Below are positions 44,029-55,961 of a stretch of DNA of 64,000 nucleotides, one piece after another. The notes under the pieces were generated by a model. It was given only the letters and a program-made list of their open reading frames with translations. It was not told where the DNA came from and did no database searches. Numbering within the stretch: the first letter of the stretch is position 1; every line of letters begins with the position of its first letter. A program made the translations under genes and the position numbers. The DNA comes from Chalciporus piperatus (lineage: Eukaryota > Basidiomycota > Agaricomycetes > Boletales > Boletaceae), in the NCBI GenBank assembly GCA_038093975.1, contig JBBPTG010000001.1, positions 806,001-870,000 on the forward strand, given 5' to 3'.

Positions 44029-46012
44029 CTATTTCCAAGCCGAAGGAATTTTAGCGACGATATCTGCCCACTTCTCTAGCCTCCCCGACTCCCAATCTTC
44101 AATGTGAGACAGGCCAGAAGAAGAACGTGCCTCCTCCAACCTCAACCGTTTCTCAGCATCGCACCAAAACAGAATCCAAGAGCCCATCCTGATGTGCCCA
44201 GTACTGCGTTCGAAGTACCACTTGTTCACCGGGTTATTGGCCCGACTGCGCCATACGAGATCCCGACCTTCTCCCTTTCCCTCCTTGCCACCGTTAGGAT
44301 TGATGGAGAAGGGGTGGCCAAGACCATACGACTCGTCATGAAGGGCAACCCAGAGGAAGTCGACCGTACCATCACCTTGATGGCTAGGCAAGACGGAGAA
44401 CTTGTCGAGGTACGACACAGGGGGTGATGAGGAATCAGGAACGGGTTCGTTGGTCACGATGGCTGCGCCAACGTAGTCTCCGGCAACTACCAGGAAGTCA
44501 AGGCATTTTTCGAGGCGTTTATAGAAGGCGTCAGCGTCAAGCGTCCGTTGGAAAGAGGTTTCAAGTAAATAATTTAATCTATCTCTGTCGATATCGGCCA
44601 GATCGCGAATGACCTGTATCGGCTGACCACGACGGAGTAAAGTAGGAGTATCAGGAGTAAGCTTGCGGTTGCCTTGAAGGAGTGCGTGAGGGAGACTTGA
44701 AGAAACAGCAGGTTTATTGGTAATCAGATTGGCGATGAGGGAGCTTGACGAACGATGTGATACCATGATGGCGGACGAAGTTGGGGGCATGTAGGACAAA
44801 CATGTGTGCGCGAGGGCTAAATTTGAAAGGGCCGAAGGTCTGTCTCTAAGCCAAGCCGGGTCGAATGTGTCTCGGATGAAGTCGGATTCGGATGTGAGAT
44901 TAATGAGGAGATGAGGATAACCTGAGCGCGCATAAGATGGGACACCGCCTTCTCGGTTGATAATCATGAGCCGCATTGGAGTGAGGTTAATATCTTCCGA
45001 GTAATCCGCGTGAGGGTCCTGCGGCCGTTGACTTTGTGACTTGACATCCAGTTCTGCGGCCTCAACCATGCCGCGTGCGAGAGCTGCGATCACGTCATTG
45101 GCCTCGACTCGGGTGGAACGACAAAATGAATCTAGAGCGAAAGGGGGGATGACGGGAATTTCACCGGCACGAAGGGCAGAACGAATTGGCGCAAGGTCCT
45201 GAGGGAAGACGTGGGCTTCGGGTGAAGTAGTACTATTGCTGGTGGTGTCGGAGTCGTCTGGTTTGGGGCCGAGGCGAACGAATGCGCCGAGCAACGGGCG
45301 AGCCTTGGCACCCCGGGCTTCGAGAGCGGCGACGACACGGTTAGTTTCCTCAACAATGGTAGCACGTTCACGATCGTCTCCTCTGGGTAGCTTGTCGTGC
45401 TCGATGACAATGACGCTAACCAGACCGAGTTTCTCCAAGTTAACCATACCGCGGGCGATGCTGTCGAGCTGCCTGTCGGTGAAAGGACCCTGCAGTTTGA
45501 CCAAGGCGGTGCGACAGTAGACAGGGTTTAAGATGGAAGATATGAAGGGACTAGGCTTCGGATCGGACTGTGTGGCATTTTGTGTCGGAGATTCCTGTTC
45601 CGGATTATGGCTCTCTGGGATGGGGTCGGGTGGCGGGAGATCTAGGAAAGCGGCGGGAAGATCAATTTTTTGACGTTGCGGGTGACGGATCCCGAAGCTG
45701 GCGAGATATGACTTTGTATCGCGCAAGGAAGGGTTGGCCCTCAGAATGGAGAGGATGAAGTCCTGTATGAAGGGTGAGAAGGAGGGACGACAAAGAAGTA
45801 CGAAAGACGGACACTCTCTGACGGATCGAAGTCATCGCCGTCGGGAGGAGGGACCAGAGGTTGCCGCAAGCTCCTGATGGTCTAAAAGAGAGTGAGACGG
45901 GGCGAGAGTGTGAGTGGATGGGGCGTACGGCATAAAAGGCCTTGAAGGTGGCTTGTCGGCGTGCAGCGAGTGCTTTGGACGGTATGAAGCGGGTATGGGA
46001 GAGAAAAGACAT
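44029..46012 (-). CDS. ARG2: N-acetylglutamate synthase, mitochondrial
   Basis: First enzyme of arginine synthesis in fungal mitochondria: acetyl-CoA plus glutamate to N-acetylglutamate. Three exons, 46012-45929, 45881-45813 and 45762-44029, sum to 1887 nt and 628 aa. The N-terminus (MSFLSHTRFIPSKALAARRQ) is Arg-rich and amphipathic, as expected of a mitochondrial targeting peptide. After the joins comes DFILSILRANPSLRDTKSYL ASFGIRHP, typical of fungal Arg2. The amino-acid-kinase-like domain contains ALVKLQGPFTDRQL, VIVIEHDKLPRGDD and MRLMIINREGGVPSYARSGY. The C-terminal acetyltransferase domain holds FYKRLEKCLDFLVVAGDYVG, YLDKFSVLPSHQGDGTVDFL (acetyl-CoA site), LVWRSRANNPVNKWYFERST and GHIRMGSWILFWCD. 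Domain order and length fit Arg2 rather than the ArgJ/ArgB proteins. Confidence 0.93.
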
Positions 46013-46191
46013 TGGTTGGGGATGTGAGTCATGCCATGGAGCTCAGCTGGGTTTTTATGTTTGATGACAGCCCAGGATGGCTTGGAAGAGCTGTATTTGC
46101 TGTGAGGACAGCGAGGTGTATTTCAAGTTGCGGGATTGGTTCTCCTAAATGGCACATTCCGCTCAGGTAAAAAAGTTGTCATCGATGCAAA

Positions 46192-48163
46192 TCAGTCGCC
46201 AATCATCGCAAGACACTCAGCAAATTCCGCGCTCAGTAGTACTGCCGCAGCTCTGTCATACAAGGTCAGAAGTACATGTAAATTCATCCGCCGAAACTCA
46301 GGCCCGCTGCGTAAATTATAGCATTGGCTCGCACGTTCCCCATCACCTGGCTGAGCCTCATCTCCGCCCGTCAAAAAGTCAGAATACGAAAATTGCGTCC
46401 TTGTGACTGGCATCCCCGGAATTAGTCCGCCGTACACTGGCAAGCGGAAATGCATCGACACACTTACATCAACGAGTACCACATTGTCTTCACTGCACAT
46501 TGCATCCGTGAACACTGGTTCCCCTTTTCTCGGCGCATCCAGTTTCCGCCGGAACACTCGGTATGGCAGCCTCGTTTGCACCTCCCCAACAAACACTCTG
46601 CTGTTCAGCACACTCGTGTCCCCAACATGCAATTCAACTCCTTCCTTCTCTTCACCATCCATATCCCGTCGCAGCCCAAGCTGGTTAAAGTCCCACACCT
46701 CCAACGTCCGGGACTGCCTCTGACGACTGTCCCGTGGTCCAGTCGTCGTAATCGCAGAAAATTTTGTTCCAAACATGTAGCACACCCACACGTGAGAGTG
46801 CGGGGCGTGCGCTATCATGCGCGTACCTGCCGGACCCCATGCGGACCACTCGAAATTATGCCGAGTTTCACCTTTCCCGAGGCTGTTAATGTGATCAAGA
46901 AATGTGTTTGACAGGATGAACAGATCGAGCGGCGAGACCTCTTCATCCAGCATAAGCCAGATAGTAACAATATACAGCCTCGGCCCAGGTCCGATCGAGA
47001 ACGGCACTTGAACACTTGGATGGGGGAACCAGTCCGTGCGCGGGTCCGACCGGATTAAGAAACTCAATGGGTGAATCCAAGGGTAGCAAGATGGGTACAG
47101 AAATGCACAAAGATACTCCACCTCGTCAAATTTGGTCCTCTCGCCATTCGTAGACTCTAGGTCTATCACAAAGAGGCGAGGTTGCGTAAGGTTGAACGCA
47201 GCGTCTCCGAAGCCGCCAACGAGAATGAGGCGTTCGGTAAGGAACCCAACTGCCATCAGGTTGGCACTATATGTGTTCTAGGAAGACAAGTTAAAGCACA
47301 TCCAGCAACGTCGACGGATGGCATCGTCTCACCAGAAGCCTCTGCCCCGTCTTCCAATTCCAGACAGCTAGCTCTGAAGGCGCTGCTCCATGACTGATGA
47401 AGTGCACAGCAACATGGTCACTATGAACTTGGATCATGAAAGTCATATCGGCGGCCCGCACGTCCGCATCGTGTACGAGTACGGGCGCGTTGGTGGCTAG
47501 AGGGTGCACCTTTCCCGTCGTCAGGGAACGCGAATGTATCACGACTTCTGTTCGTGTATGGTGTACTCCCAATCTTGAAATAAGTGAGCATACAGCTCCG
47601 TTGCAAAGATAGAACCTACCGAAGCACGGGCTGTGCAATGAGGACGAGAAGATCCTGAGCGGGATCCAATGTAAAGTCTCGCAGTTGAATGTCCAAAGGG
47701 TCCAATGACCAGACATGTTCTTCGATTCCACGGTGCTGGGAAGGCAGGCGACGGAACGCCAGACCCCCTGTGTGGGTGGACTGGACGAGGACGCCACCAT
47801 AAAGTTCGTACAGGGAGCCCTGTAGCATGCGGACATCCGTTGATGCAGTCCATTTCAATTGGTTCCATGCAGCTTGGCTCTTGCGGAGTGATGTGAGGCG
47901 TTCGGCATGGCCAATGACGCTGGGCGGACCACTTTGCATGCCGGTGGCGGCAAGTTCGATGGTGTACTGGAACAAGGCATCCTGTCGTACTAGTGTATGG
48001 AACACGCGACAGACCTTGCAAGATATGAGTGAGCGCGTGGGGCGGGGCGAGCAAGATTGATTTGGATATTCACCAGGGTGCAAGTGAGCAAGTCGCGGTA
48101 TCCCATATGGGATAGTACGCGTATGATGAGCTCGAGAGGGAAGAGATCGAGGATTGAACTCAT
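46192..48163 (-). CDS. F-box protein with beta-rich C-terminal region
   Basis: Probable substrate adaptor for an SCF ubiquitin ligase. An F-box opens the protein: MSSILDLFPLELIIRVLSHM then GYRDLLTCTLVCRVFHTLVR, split by an intron with GTGAAT and TGCAAG borders. The next exons give LRKSQAAWNQLKW, LYELYGGVLVQSTHTGGLAF, DIQLRDFTLDPAQDLLVLIA, a second exon with VAVHFISHGAAPSELAVWNW KTGQRLLV, and a long last exon (to stop at 46192) with ILVGGFGDAAFNLTQPRLFV, IGPGPRLYIVTIWLMLD, GTKFSAITTTGPRD and MNLHVLLTLYDRAAAVLLSA. The repeating beta-strand pattern with WNWKTGQ hints at an irregular propeller. Such F-box genes are numerous and rapidly evolving in Agaricomycetes. The target is unknown. It diverges from the UBE2O-like gene, about 190 bp between starts. 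Confidence 0.82.
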
Positions 48164-48350
48164 TGTGGAAGCGAGGACAGAGAGTCCCTCATGGAGTTGG
48201 ACGACCACCACGAGGACAAGTCCGAGAAGATCGGCAAGATTAATCCACGTGATCCCGAGGACAACACTTGGAGTAGACTTGGTATAGACTTGGTACACTC
48301 TTCAGATCCGAGAGGATAGCTACTCTCGTATCTCATTCCCATACAATCAC

Positions 48351-51300
48351 ATGTCGTACAGAAACAGTCCCCCGCCAGCAACAAAGGTACCCCGCCACCT
48401 CATAACTCGCCGCTAGCCGCTCATCTTGTCCGTCACTAGTTTTACCAAGAGGATATCGTCAGGCGGATCGACTCGCCGAGCGTCCATGGTGTCGTCTTGG
48501 TACGAGATATCCTACATTTCCCATATCCGTCTCACAGTCATCCTCAGCGCTGTTGGCACGACGCAGATGATCTTCCTTTAATACCGACTCCCCTCATGGA
48601 CCCCCTCATGCGCCCCCTCAACCGAGGCGAGGTTGGCGTATCATTCCTACCCGGAGGGCTTCGCGAGATTGTCCCAGAGTCAGAATATGAATTGGTCGAT
48701 CGCACGTTCCAGGTCGGAGACTATTGCAAACGCAGTCTCGACGATGTTCGCTCTGGTGTAATAGTTAGCACCGAAGTCGACGCAAAGCTCGTACACTCCA
48801 TCAGTGGCGAACCTGTCGTAGGCTGGAAGGATGCCAAAGATCTCCGTCATGCAGCCTGTGTCAATGCCGGCGACTACGTGGTTTATGACGATTGGATAGG
48901 GCAAGTGAGGATTCTCCATCTTGTATACGCCATGACCTAAGCTCACTCTCCGTCAAGGTCATCGAGGTATGCGCTCGTCACGTAGAGGTTTATCGTTTGT
49001 TCACCCCGTCAGCTTTTCGACGAACTCGTCATCTCCGCGTCGGGTACGCTCGTCCGGATGCCAGAGATTAGCTCGCGACTCACAATCGGAGACAAAGGGC
49101 TCGTACGTCAACATTTCGTTTGATGCTCCAAGTTGAGATGTTGAGACGCCCTCCAAGGATATCTTGCCGAATCCTCTGACCCTTCATGGTATGCACAATG
49201 TATGTCAAGGAGCACCATTACCGTCGATGAACGATACTGTGATCGACCTCCAACATACAGTGCTCGCCATATGTTGGTTGGCATTGAATCAAACGGTGCG
49301 TTTTTTGCATTATGTCCGGTATGTCTTCTGAATCGAAACCCAGCTCGATCGTAATGCTGCGTGTAAAAAGCGACGTCCGGAACGTTTCTGGAACGGAGAA
49401 GACCTCATGAAACTCACGGTTTTGAGGAACAAATCTGGCGATATCCGTGTCGGTGACAAAGTTAATCTTCCCGACGGCGAAATCGTTCCCATCGTATCGT
49501 TTGAGACTGGGGTTGACCCCAATAGCAGGCTTATCAGTCGGACACTTTGTGTTCAAGAAACGCGGACAACCGTAACTATTCTATGGCAAGACGGCTCCAG
49601 CGAAGCTCTCGCTTCCACAGATCTAATCCCATATCTAAACCTCGATGAATATGATTGTTGGTGGGTATAAATTCTTGCTGATGACAGGTTTCTGGCTTAT
49701 CCTTGTCAACAGGCCAGGGGATCATGTGCTATGGAAGAACGAAGACCAGGAACGTGTAGCCATTGTCCAGTCCGTCAACTCCACAGACAGAGTCGCTGTC
49801 ATTCGGTGTGCGGATACGGGTGCTCTTGAAATGGTATCTGTGTTAGAACTTGATCCAAATGGCACGGGAGACACGAGTCCAGATGCGTTACATGGCTATG
49901 GCTTCGGCGTACGAAGGGGCGATTCTGTCTTTGTACACCCTATGGGCAGCACGAACGGTTTCGCCCCTCCACGGGTTCCCAAGATCGGCGAGATTGAGGA
50001 ATGGATCCGCGAACCGCCCATACGAGCCGATGGTGAACTCTCGGGATGGAGACGTACCATGGCCGATCTGGGAGCACTGATTGCAGCTAACCGCAATACC
50101 CAGCGAATAATGATTTATGATGTTACGCTTCCCAGCAAAGATGACGATACATTCTCGTGGTTCGGAGAAGTCACCGAGGTATGTTACAGTCATTTGACTG
50201 GTCCATGTTCACATAATCTGTATCTTCAGCTTCGCCTCGATGGCTCCGTGGAAGTGACGCATCCCAATATGAAAATATCCGTTTTACCGCTAGAAAGATT
50301 AACGCGACTATATGATAGTCTGGAGCAAATCGAAGACGACGGCTGGGATGACGAAGGTTCAGAACACGACTCGAACGAGGAGTACTCGGAGGGGATTTGG
50401 CTGCAAGACATGGATGGTGTGTGGCGGTATGAGAAAAACGCCGACGATGACGAATGGGAGGAAACCGACGAAGAGCCGGAAGAAATGGAGGTCGAGTCTT
50501 TGGCCGAAACTGAATTGTCAGTGGGACCAGACGACGCATTGTTCAATCTCCTTCCCAGAAACGTCTCGCCAGATATCGCGGATTCAGTCTCCCCTCTGCC
50601 TGTATCTCCTTCCACGACGTCGCCAGAGATGAGCCAAGAGTTGATGATCACGCCTGCTCCCAAGGATACGACTGAAGGGGATGACGAATCCATATGGAAA
50701 CGATTCGAAGTCCTACCTTCCGCCCCTGTCGACCACGCATTTTATTCCACGCCTGCCAGTCAACCCTCAAGGGCGTTCCTTGCTCGCTTGACGAAAGAGT
50801 ATCGAGCACTCTCCAATAGCTTACCAGGTAAATGTTGTCTGTCAGACCTCCCCGGGCTCTGACATCGGTTGCCATGTTTAGATTCCATTATCATCCGTGC
50901 CTACGAGGACCGATCAGATCTTCTGCGATGTTTGATCCTCGGCCCAGAGAATACACCCTATGAAGATGCTCCCTTCGTGATCGACTGGATGCTAGATTCC
51001 AACTTCCCGCAAAGTCCGCCTATTGCTCATTTCCTTAGTTGGACGAATGGCAATGGCAGAGGTGTGTCCACTCTGTCCTAACTCGTTGACGTGTCCTCAT
51101 GATTCCGTGCGCATCGTCTAGTTAACCCGTAAGTGAATAGTACACGCCTTACTATGCCATGAATGAACGCATTGTACCTGTTTCAGGAACCTCTACGAAG
51201 AAGGCAAGGTTTGTCTATCGATTCTGGGGACATGGTCCGGTGACCGGACGGAGACATGGAGCGCTTCAAGATCAAGTTTACTCCAAGCTTTCGTCTCAAT

Positions 51301-51791
51301 CCAAGGTCTCGTGCTTGTGAAAGAACCGTGAGTTGCAGTGCTACGTCGACGACGTTGGGCTTAGACGTTTTTTTCAGATGGTTTTGCGAGCCTGCGTACG
51401 AGAAGTTGAGAGGCACAGAGGAAGGCACGGTGAACAGGTTACAATCTTCATCGTTGCAAGTTCGCGCGTCACGCTAATTCTTGCTCACAGTCGATTGTAC
51501 AGCGAAAAAGCGTACGTGTTGTCCCGGGGATTTGTCCGCCGAGCGCTCGAGATTCCTCTCGGTGGCCTGCAGTCGGAGATCAACTGGCTGTATTACACCA
51601 ACGGACGGCTCGCCAAGGTCCTCAGAGATGCCCGGCAATTGATCGAAAAGAGCAAGAGTGAGGCGGAGGGTGACCTCGATCCCGACATTGCAGTCCCCCG
51701 ATTGACTACTGGAGGAATCATTACACTGGAGCGGACCTTGGGAAAACTGCAGGCATTGCTTGACCGTCATCAGGTTGCAGGAACAGCATGA
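48351..51791 (+). CDS. UBE2O-type E2/E3 hybrid ubiquitin-conjugating enzyme
   Basis: Large ubiquitin-conjugating enzyme related to animal UBE2O and plant UBC23/24, which acts as E2 and E3 at once. Fourteen exons: 48351-48386, 48440-48499, 48548-48904, 48958-48966, 49013-49102, 49158-49295, 49344-49660, 49713-50178, 50230-50827, 50882-51061, 51122-51128, 51187-51327, 51378-51437 and 51491-51791. They total 2760 nt and 919 aa. N-terminal conserved regions include [20 protein letters not shown] with [34 protein letters not shown] and [12 protein letters not shown]. An acidic linker precedes the UBC fold ([35 protein letters not shown]). The active site reads [20 protein letters not shown], putting the catalytic Cys at about residue 762. 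A C-terminal helical tail follows. Confidence 0.9.
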
Positions 51792-52036
51792 ACACTTCAT
51801 CTATATATTTCGGAATGTCTCGTCAGGTCACTATCTATCAGGTGTTGTATGTTGACCCCTTGGATCCACCCAAATGTAAATTCAATCAAAACAAGTTGTT
51901 CATAATCCCAACAAAACAGTATAACTACCTGTTATTAACACCAGAAAATGATCGGAGAAACAAGCAAACACTCCCCCCAAGCAATCGTGCAACAAAAGCC
52001 CCCTCTATGTCCATATTAATGTACTCGATAGACACG

Positions 52037-54700
52037 TCAGCATTGGCCGAGGAGTTGATTTTTTGGGAATGGTTGTCCGAAGCCATTTGTCCATGTCGTC
52101 AGATTCGGGTTGTTGTATGCCTCCGGGTACCTTGAAAAAGTTGTGAACAGAGACGAACAACAGAAAGGAATGCACAAACTGGTTGATATAAGCAGCGGTG
52201 GGGAAATCCACTGGATCACACCCGACATTGATCGCGTCCTTTGGTTGATACACGCGGATCCAGTCTATTGTCATCTTCGTGGGGAAAGTGAGAGCTGCGA
52301 AGTCAGGGTACTGGAAGTTGGGCGATATCCCCAAGTTGGCAATCAAATACTGCGAAACGGCTTTCAGTTTGCAAACACTCCAAAGCATGCCGATAGCGCA
52401 CCATTGGCTCCTGGGGAATAGGTCTGTCTGAGATCTGAGTTAATGGATCAGCTGCCATCCCACTGGCGTCCAGCGTCCAAGCAACCTGATCGCTGGCAAT
52501 CCAGCTGATGTACTACCTCGTCATATGAGAACAGAATGCGAAATTACGAGCAGTACACTTACGCCGCCATCAGTTGAATAGCCTTTGAGCCAGAATTCAG
52601 AGTTGGTAAGGGATGGAAGGGAAATATCGCACCTGGTTTATACTCGTAGCCATACGTCGCAAAACATCCTTGCTCCAGCTCGTAACAAGATTGATCTGTG
52701 AGAGATTTAGAATAGTCAATGTAAAACCAGATGGGCCATACTTGTCGTGGTTACTCCTGAGGTTGCCTGCTGGAAGGCGCCACCCATGTACGGGTTCAGA
52801 TTAGTAATAGATGGGTTCGGAATATTGAAGTTGCCCGAGACATTCTTCCACGCGTACGCAGCATTCATAGGCTAGTGAAAAGAGACTCAAAAAGGGGACG
52901 ACCTATTGCACGGCTCACTCACGGCCCACTGAGCAGACTGAGAGACTTGACCTTGAGAGCCAGTAATCTGCAATCGTTGGCAAGGCTGTAGGGTACGTAG
53001 ATGGGCTGCTCACCTGAGATTCGAATATATCAATCTCCGGAGCTGAGCGGCCAACGTATGTTCCGTCTGAGTGGACAGGGCCGGGGTGTGATTCGCCTTT
53101 GCATGTACATCTTGAAAGACGTTGACCGGGAAGGTAGGAAATGACATCGCCATTGCTCGCATCACCGTTGATTAACGCAGCTGGTGGTCCACCATTGATT
53201 GTCTGGTTTGGGGCGGTACCAACGTCGCAACTGTCATAGGAGTACGGCCACTAGGGGAAGCGTAAATGCATTGTGCCAAATGTCTAGGAATGAACCATAC
53301 CATGCCCTCCAAAGTAGCACCATATCCCACCCGACCTAACACCATTGCTAAGTTCATCGAAAATCACTCTAGTGGTATAAGCTCACCTAGATTGCCCATC
53401 GTCCATACTGGAAGGGAAGAAGTCAGCGTATCAACGCCCAAACTGGAGCATGCAAATACAGACCTGCAGGCCAAAGCCCTTAAAATGCGTGGTAGCGTGA
53501 GCGTGCGGTGATCATACATATATGACAACATTGATGCGTACCGACTACGTTGTTAGCGCCTGGCAAAGTGACGGAGGCAAGCACCATGCCGCCCGTGAAA
53601 CAGAACTTGTTCCAAGTAGAAAGCATTCCACTAACGTAGTCGAGGTTGTTCATGCTCCTTTGCTCCAACGTGATCTCCAGTGCACCATTTCTGGTTGTTA
53701 TTTGGTCCGGCCAGTACCACTCCAAGTCGTTGGTCTACCTCAATATATCAAAAAACGGTGTGGGGTGAAGATATTTCGACCACTGCACCTGCCAGTAATG
53801 GAGATCGGCTGCTTCCCAGTATGGGTCATCGCTGGGCCAAAATGTACGGTTCTCGGTGTTAAATTCATCGCTGAACACCAGTTGCCATTCCGAACCGTCT
53901 GCGAAAGATTGGACGGTGTGTGCTGATAACGGGGTTTCGACGTCGATTAGTCCATAGTTGTTCGGAAGGCTAGGAATCTAGGGGAAGGGATGTGAACGAA
54001 ATGGTGAGCGGGGTGGTGTAGATGCTTGCCTGTCCGCTGGCATTGATTCCACCGAGATTGAAGCCGCCTGCATATGAAAGTGAGTGTTTGGTGAGGTAGG
54101 ATATCAAGGGGTAACCGGCGCTGGAGAGGGAACGAAAATGAGTGAGCAAAGATATAGGGGATAAGACATACAAGAGGGCTAATAGGCCGACGACCAGGAT
54201 CAGTAGACAACCAAGGTTTGCGAAACCTCTGTAAGTGAGCACACTGCCACCCTTGTCATGCTTTCGATCACGACGTGGATCTGGATTATGAAGAAAGTCG
54301 TCGGGCTCAGGATGATTTGGCGAGAGGTCGGCCCCCCATGATTGAGGATCAGGGGAGAGGGAAAACTGAAGGATGAAAGATGGTGTGAATTTTAGAGAAT
54401 GGATACGGGGCAAGACTTGCCTTGTCCGAGATTGACTGTATTTGACCGACAGACGGCCGGCCTGCTGGTGCTGCACCAGGGTAAGGAGAATCGTTCTGTG
54501 GATGGAGTGAGAAAGTGTGAGGGTAGGGGGATGGAAGTACGGACGAGGGAGTTGATACTTGATACGGTTCTGAGGGAGGGAGGTGCTCTTGCAAACGCGG
54601 CCTGCACGGTTTGTGTACCTCTTGCTGATGGGGGGAGAAGACTCGTGGTTGATGGAGCGTTCGACGCTGAGTGGGCGTAGAACGGTTGGGTATCTGCCAT
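52037..54700 (-). CDS. KRE6/SKN1-family beta-glucan synthesis-associated protein
   Basis: Type II membrane protein with a GH16-like lumenal domain, needed for beta-1,6-glucan synthesis in the secretory pathway. Order: a Ser/Pro-rich cytosolic N-terminus ([20 protein letters not shown]), [20 protein letters not shown] with [12 protein letters not shown], a membrane helix ([19 protein letters not shown]), and a large lumenal domain. Landmarks: [20 protein letters not shown] with [76 protein letters not shown] (bearing the GH16 E-x-D region), and [20 protein letters not shown]. The C-terminus [12 protein letters not shown] with [11 protein letters not shown] is characteristic. The gene has about a dozen introns, and I did not fix each border. 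The acidic residues of the glycosidase motif can be seen. Confidence 0.87.
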
Positions 54701-54841
54701 ATGTATGGCAATTGGGTGATATAAACGAGTGAGGAGGGGGGATATTAGTGTACAGGCCTAGCAGTCGTTGGTGTCTGACAAGAGAAAATCACAACAAGCA
54801 AGGTAGCTAACAAGGTAGCATCGTCGTGGCAACTGATGATG

Positions 54842-55835
54842 TCATCCATTCTGACCAACAAGTCCAAGAATTCCCACACTCCCCGATGCCCGCACCTCAC
54901 CACCGATGCTCTTCATCCGCTCCACTATCGCCTCGTCCGCACGTCCCAGTGCCCCGCTATATCGCTCATCGCTGCCAATCGCTCTCAAGAGATTCCACTT
55001 CCCATGCACATAACTACCACGCGTGGTCTCACTCCCTTCCACAGACGATGTCTCGAGTAATCGCTCCAGCGCCACAACGGAATCCCGCGTCCGCTTCGTT
55101 TTGTCCCGTTTGGACGGTCGCCCCTTTTTCTTGCGTACAGGTACTGACGGCTCATCATCCACAAATACCTCGCGCGGGAGGTCTCGCGGGTTCAGTGGGT
55201 ACATCTCCGCGCAGGGCAGAATCTGGAATACTTGTGCCTTTAGCAATGCACTTTGCACGTAGATGACATGTGGCCGAATCAAAGGTTCCTCATTCAGGGC
55301 ATCGGGGAGCGACAGTATTTCGTGATAGCGATCTGACGCGACAACAATTAGTTCAGACAGATAGAGAACTATCATGCTTACCACAAGTCACCTGTACGTG
55401 CGCGGCAGTGTACAACGGGGGTGCCAACGTACCCGGTTGCGTACTCAACAGCATGTATAGGCCAAACAAGCCAACAACGCGAGCTAGTGGAGTCTCCTTG
55501 ACACTTGTTCGTTCTGGAATATAGTCAGCAGTCGACACACAGCTGTGAATCGACCACTCACCTGAGAAAAGCCGCATCACGACTCTGAGAAACATTTCAC
55601 GCGAGCGAGCATCGAATACCTTGAAGTGGATCCATGTCCATCCCTCACTTACCCATGTTTCTCTGAAGAGGGCAAACGGATGGTTCCTCGAGGCAAGTCT
55701 GTATTGTTGAGAGTACAAATGGACGAGGCGGTCGATGTCTGCACGAGCAGCTTCGACAAAAGTCGAGGAGGTGAAATAAGCTGGCTGTATTATGATTTCC
55801 CCTCGACTGCTCGAAGGGGATGGGGCTACCGACAT
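54842..55835 (-). CDS. SNAPc subunit SNAP43 (SNAPC1)-like protein
   Basis: Probable subunit of the small-nuclear-RNA activating complex, which helps RNA polymerases II and III at snRNA promoters. Three exons starting at 55835 read MSVAPSPSSSRGEIIIQPAY, FTSSTFVEAARADIDRLVHL, FRETWVSEGWTWIHFKVFDA, EMFLRVVMRLFS, then ERTSVKETPLARVVGLFGLY MLLSTQPGTLAPP, then DRYHEILSLPDALNEEPLIR and a tail through SALLKAQVFQILPCAEMYPL. The end is basic with KKKGRPSKRDKTKRTRDS. The run of helical motifs fits SNAP43; sequence identity to human SNAPC1 looks low, so the call is tentative. A Met at 55949 in frame would reach close to the Ima1 start on the other strand and would encode an unlikely Leu/Gly-rich leader, hence 55835. 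Divergent spacing to Ima1 is 126 bp. Confidence 0.72.
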
Positions 55836-55961
55836 GGATGCGGTTGAGTGAGCGGATGTATTACTCGAACTCAACGTTGATTTCCATTCCCGTAAATTCG
55901 TCAACAACCCTAAGCCTAGTCCAAGCCACCGAGGACCCGCCGACGACAAAGAGCAGAGCCA

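Noticed and set aside
55836..55949. Upstream Met start for the SNAP43-like protein
   Set aside because: It would add a Leu/Gly-rich leader with no similarity and leave only 12 bp to the divergent Ima1 start.
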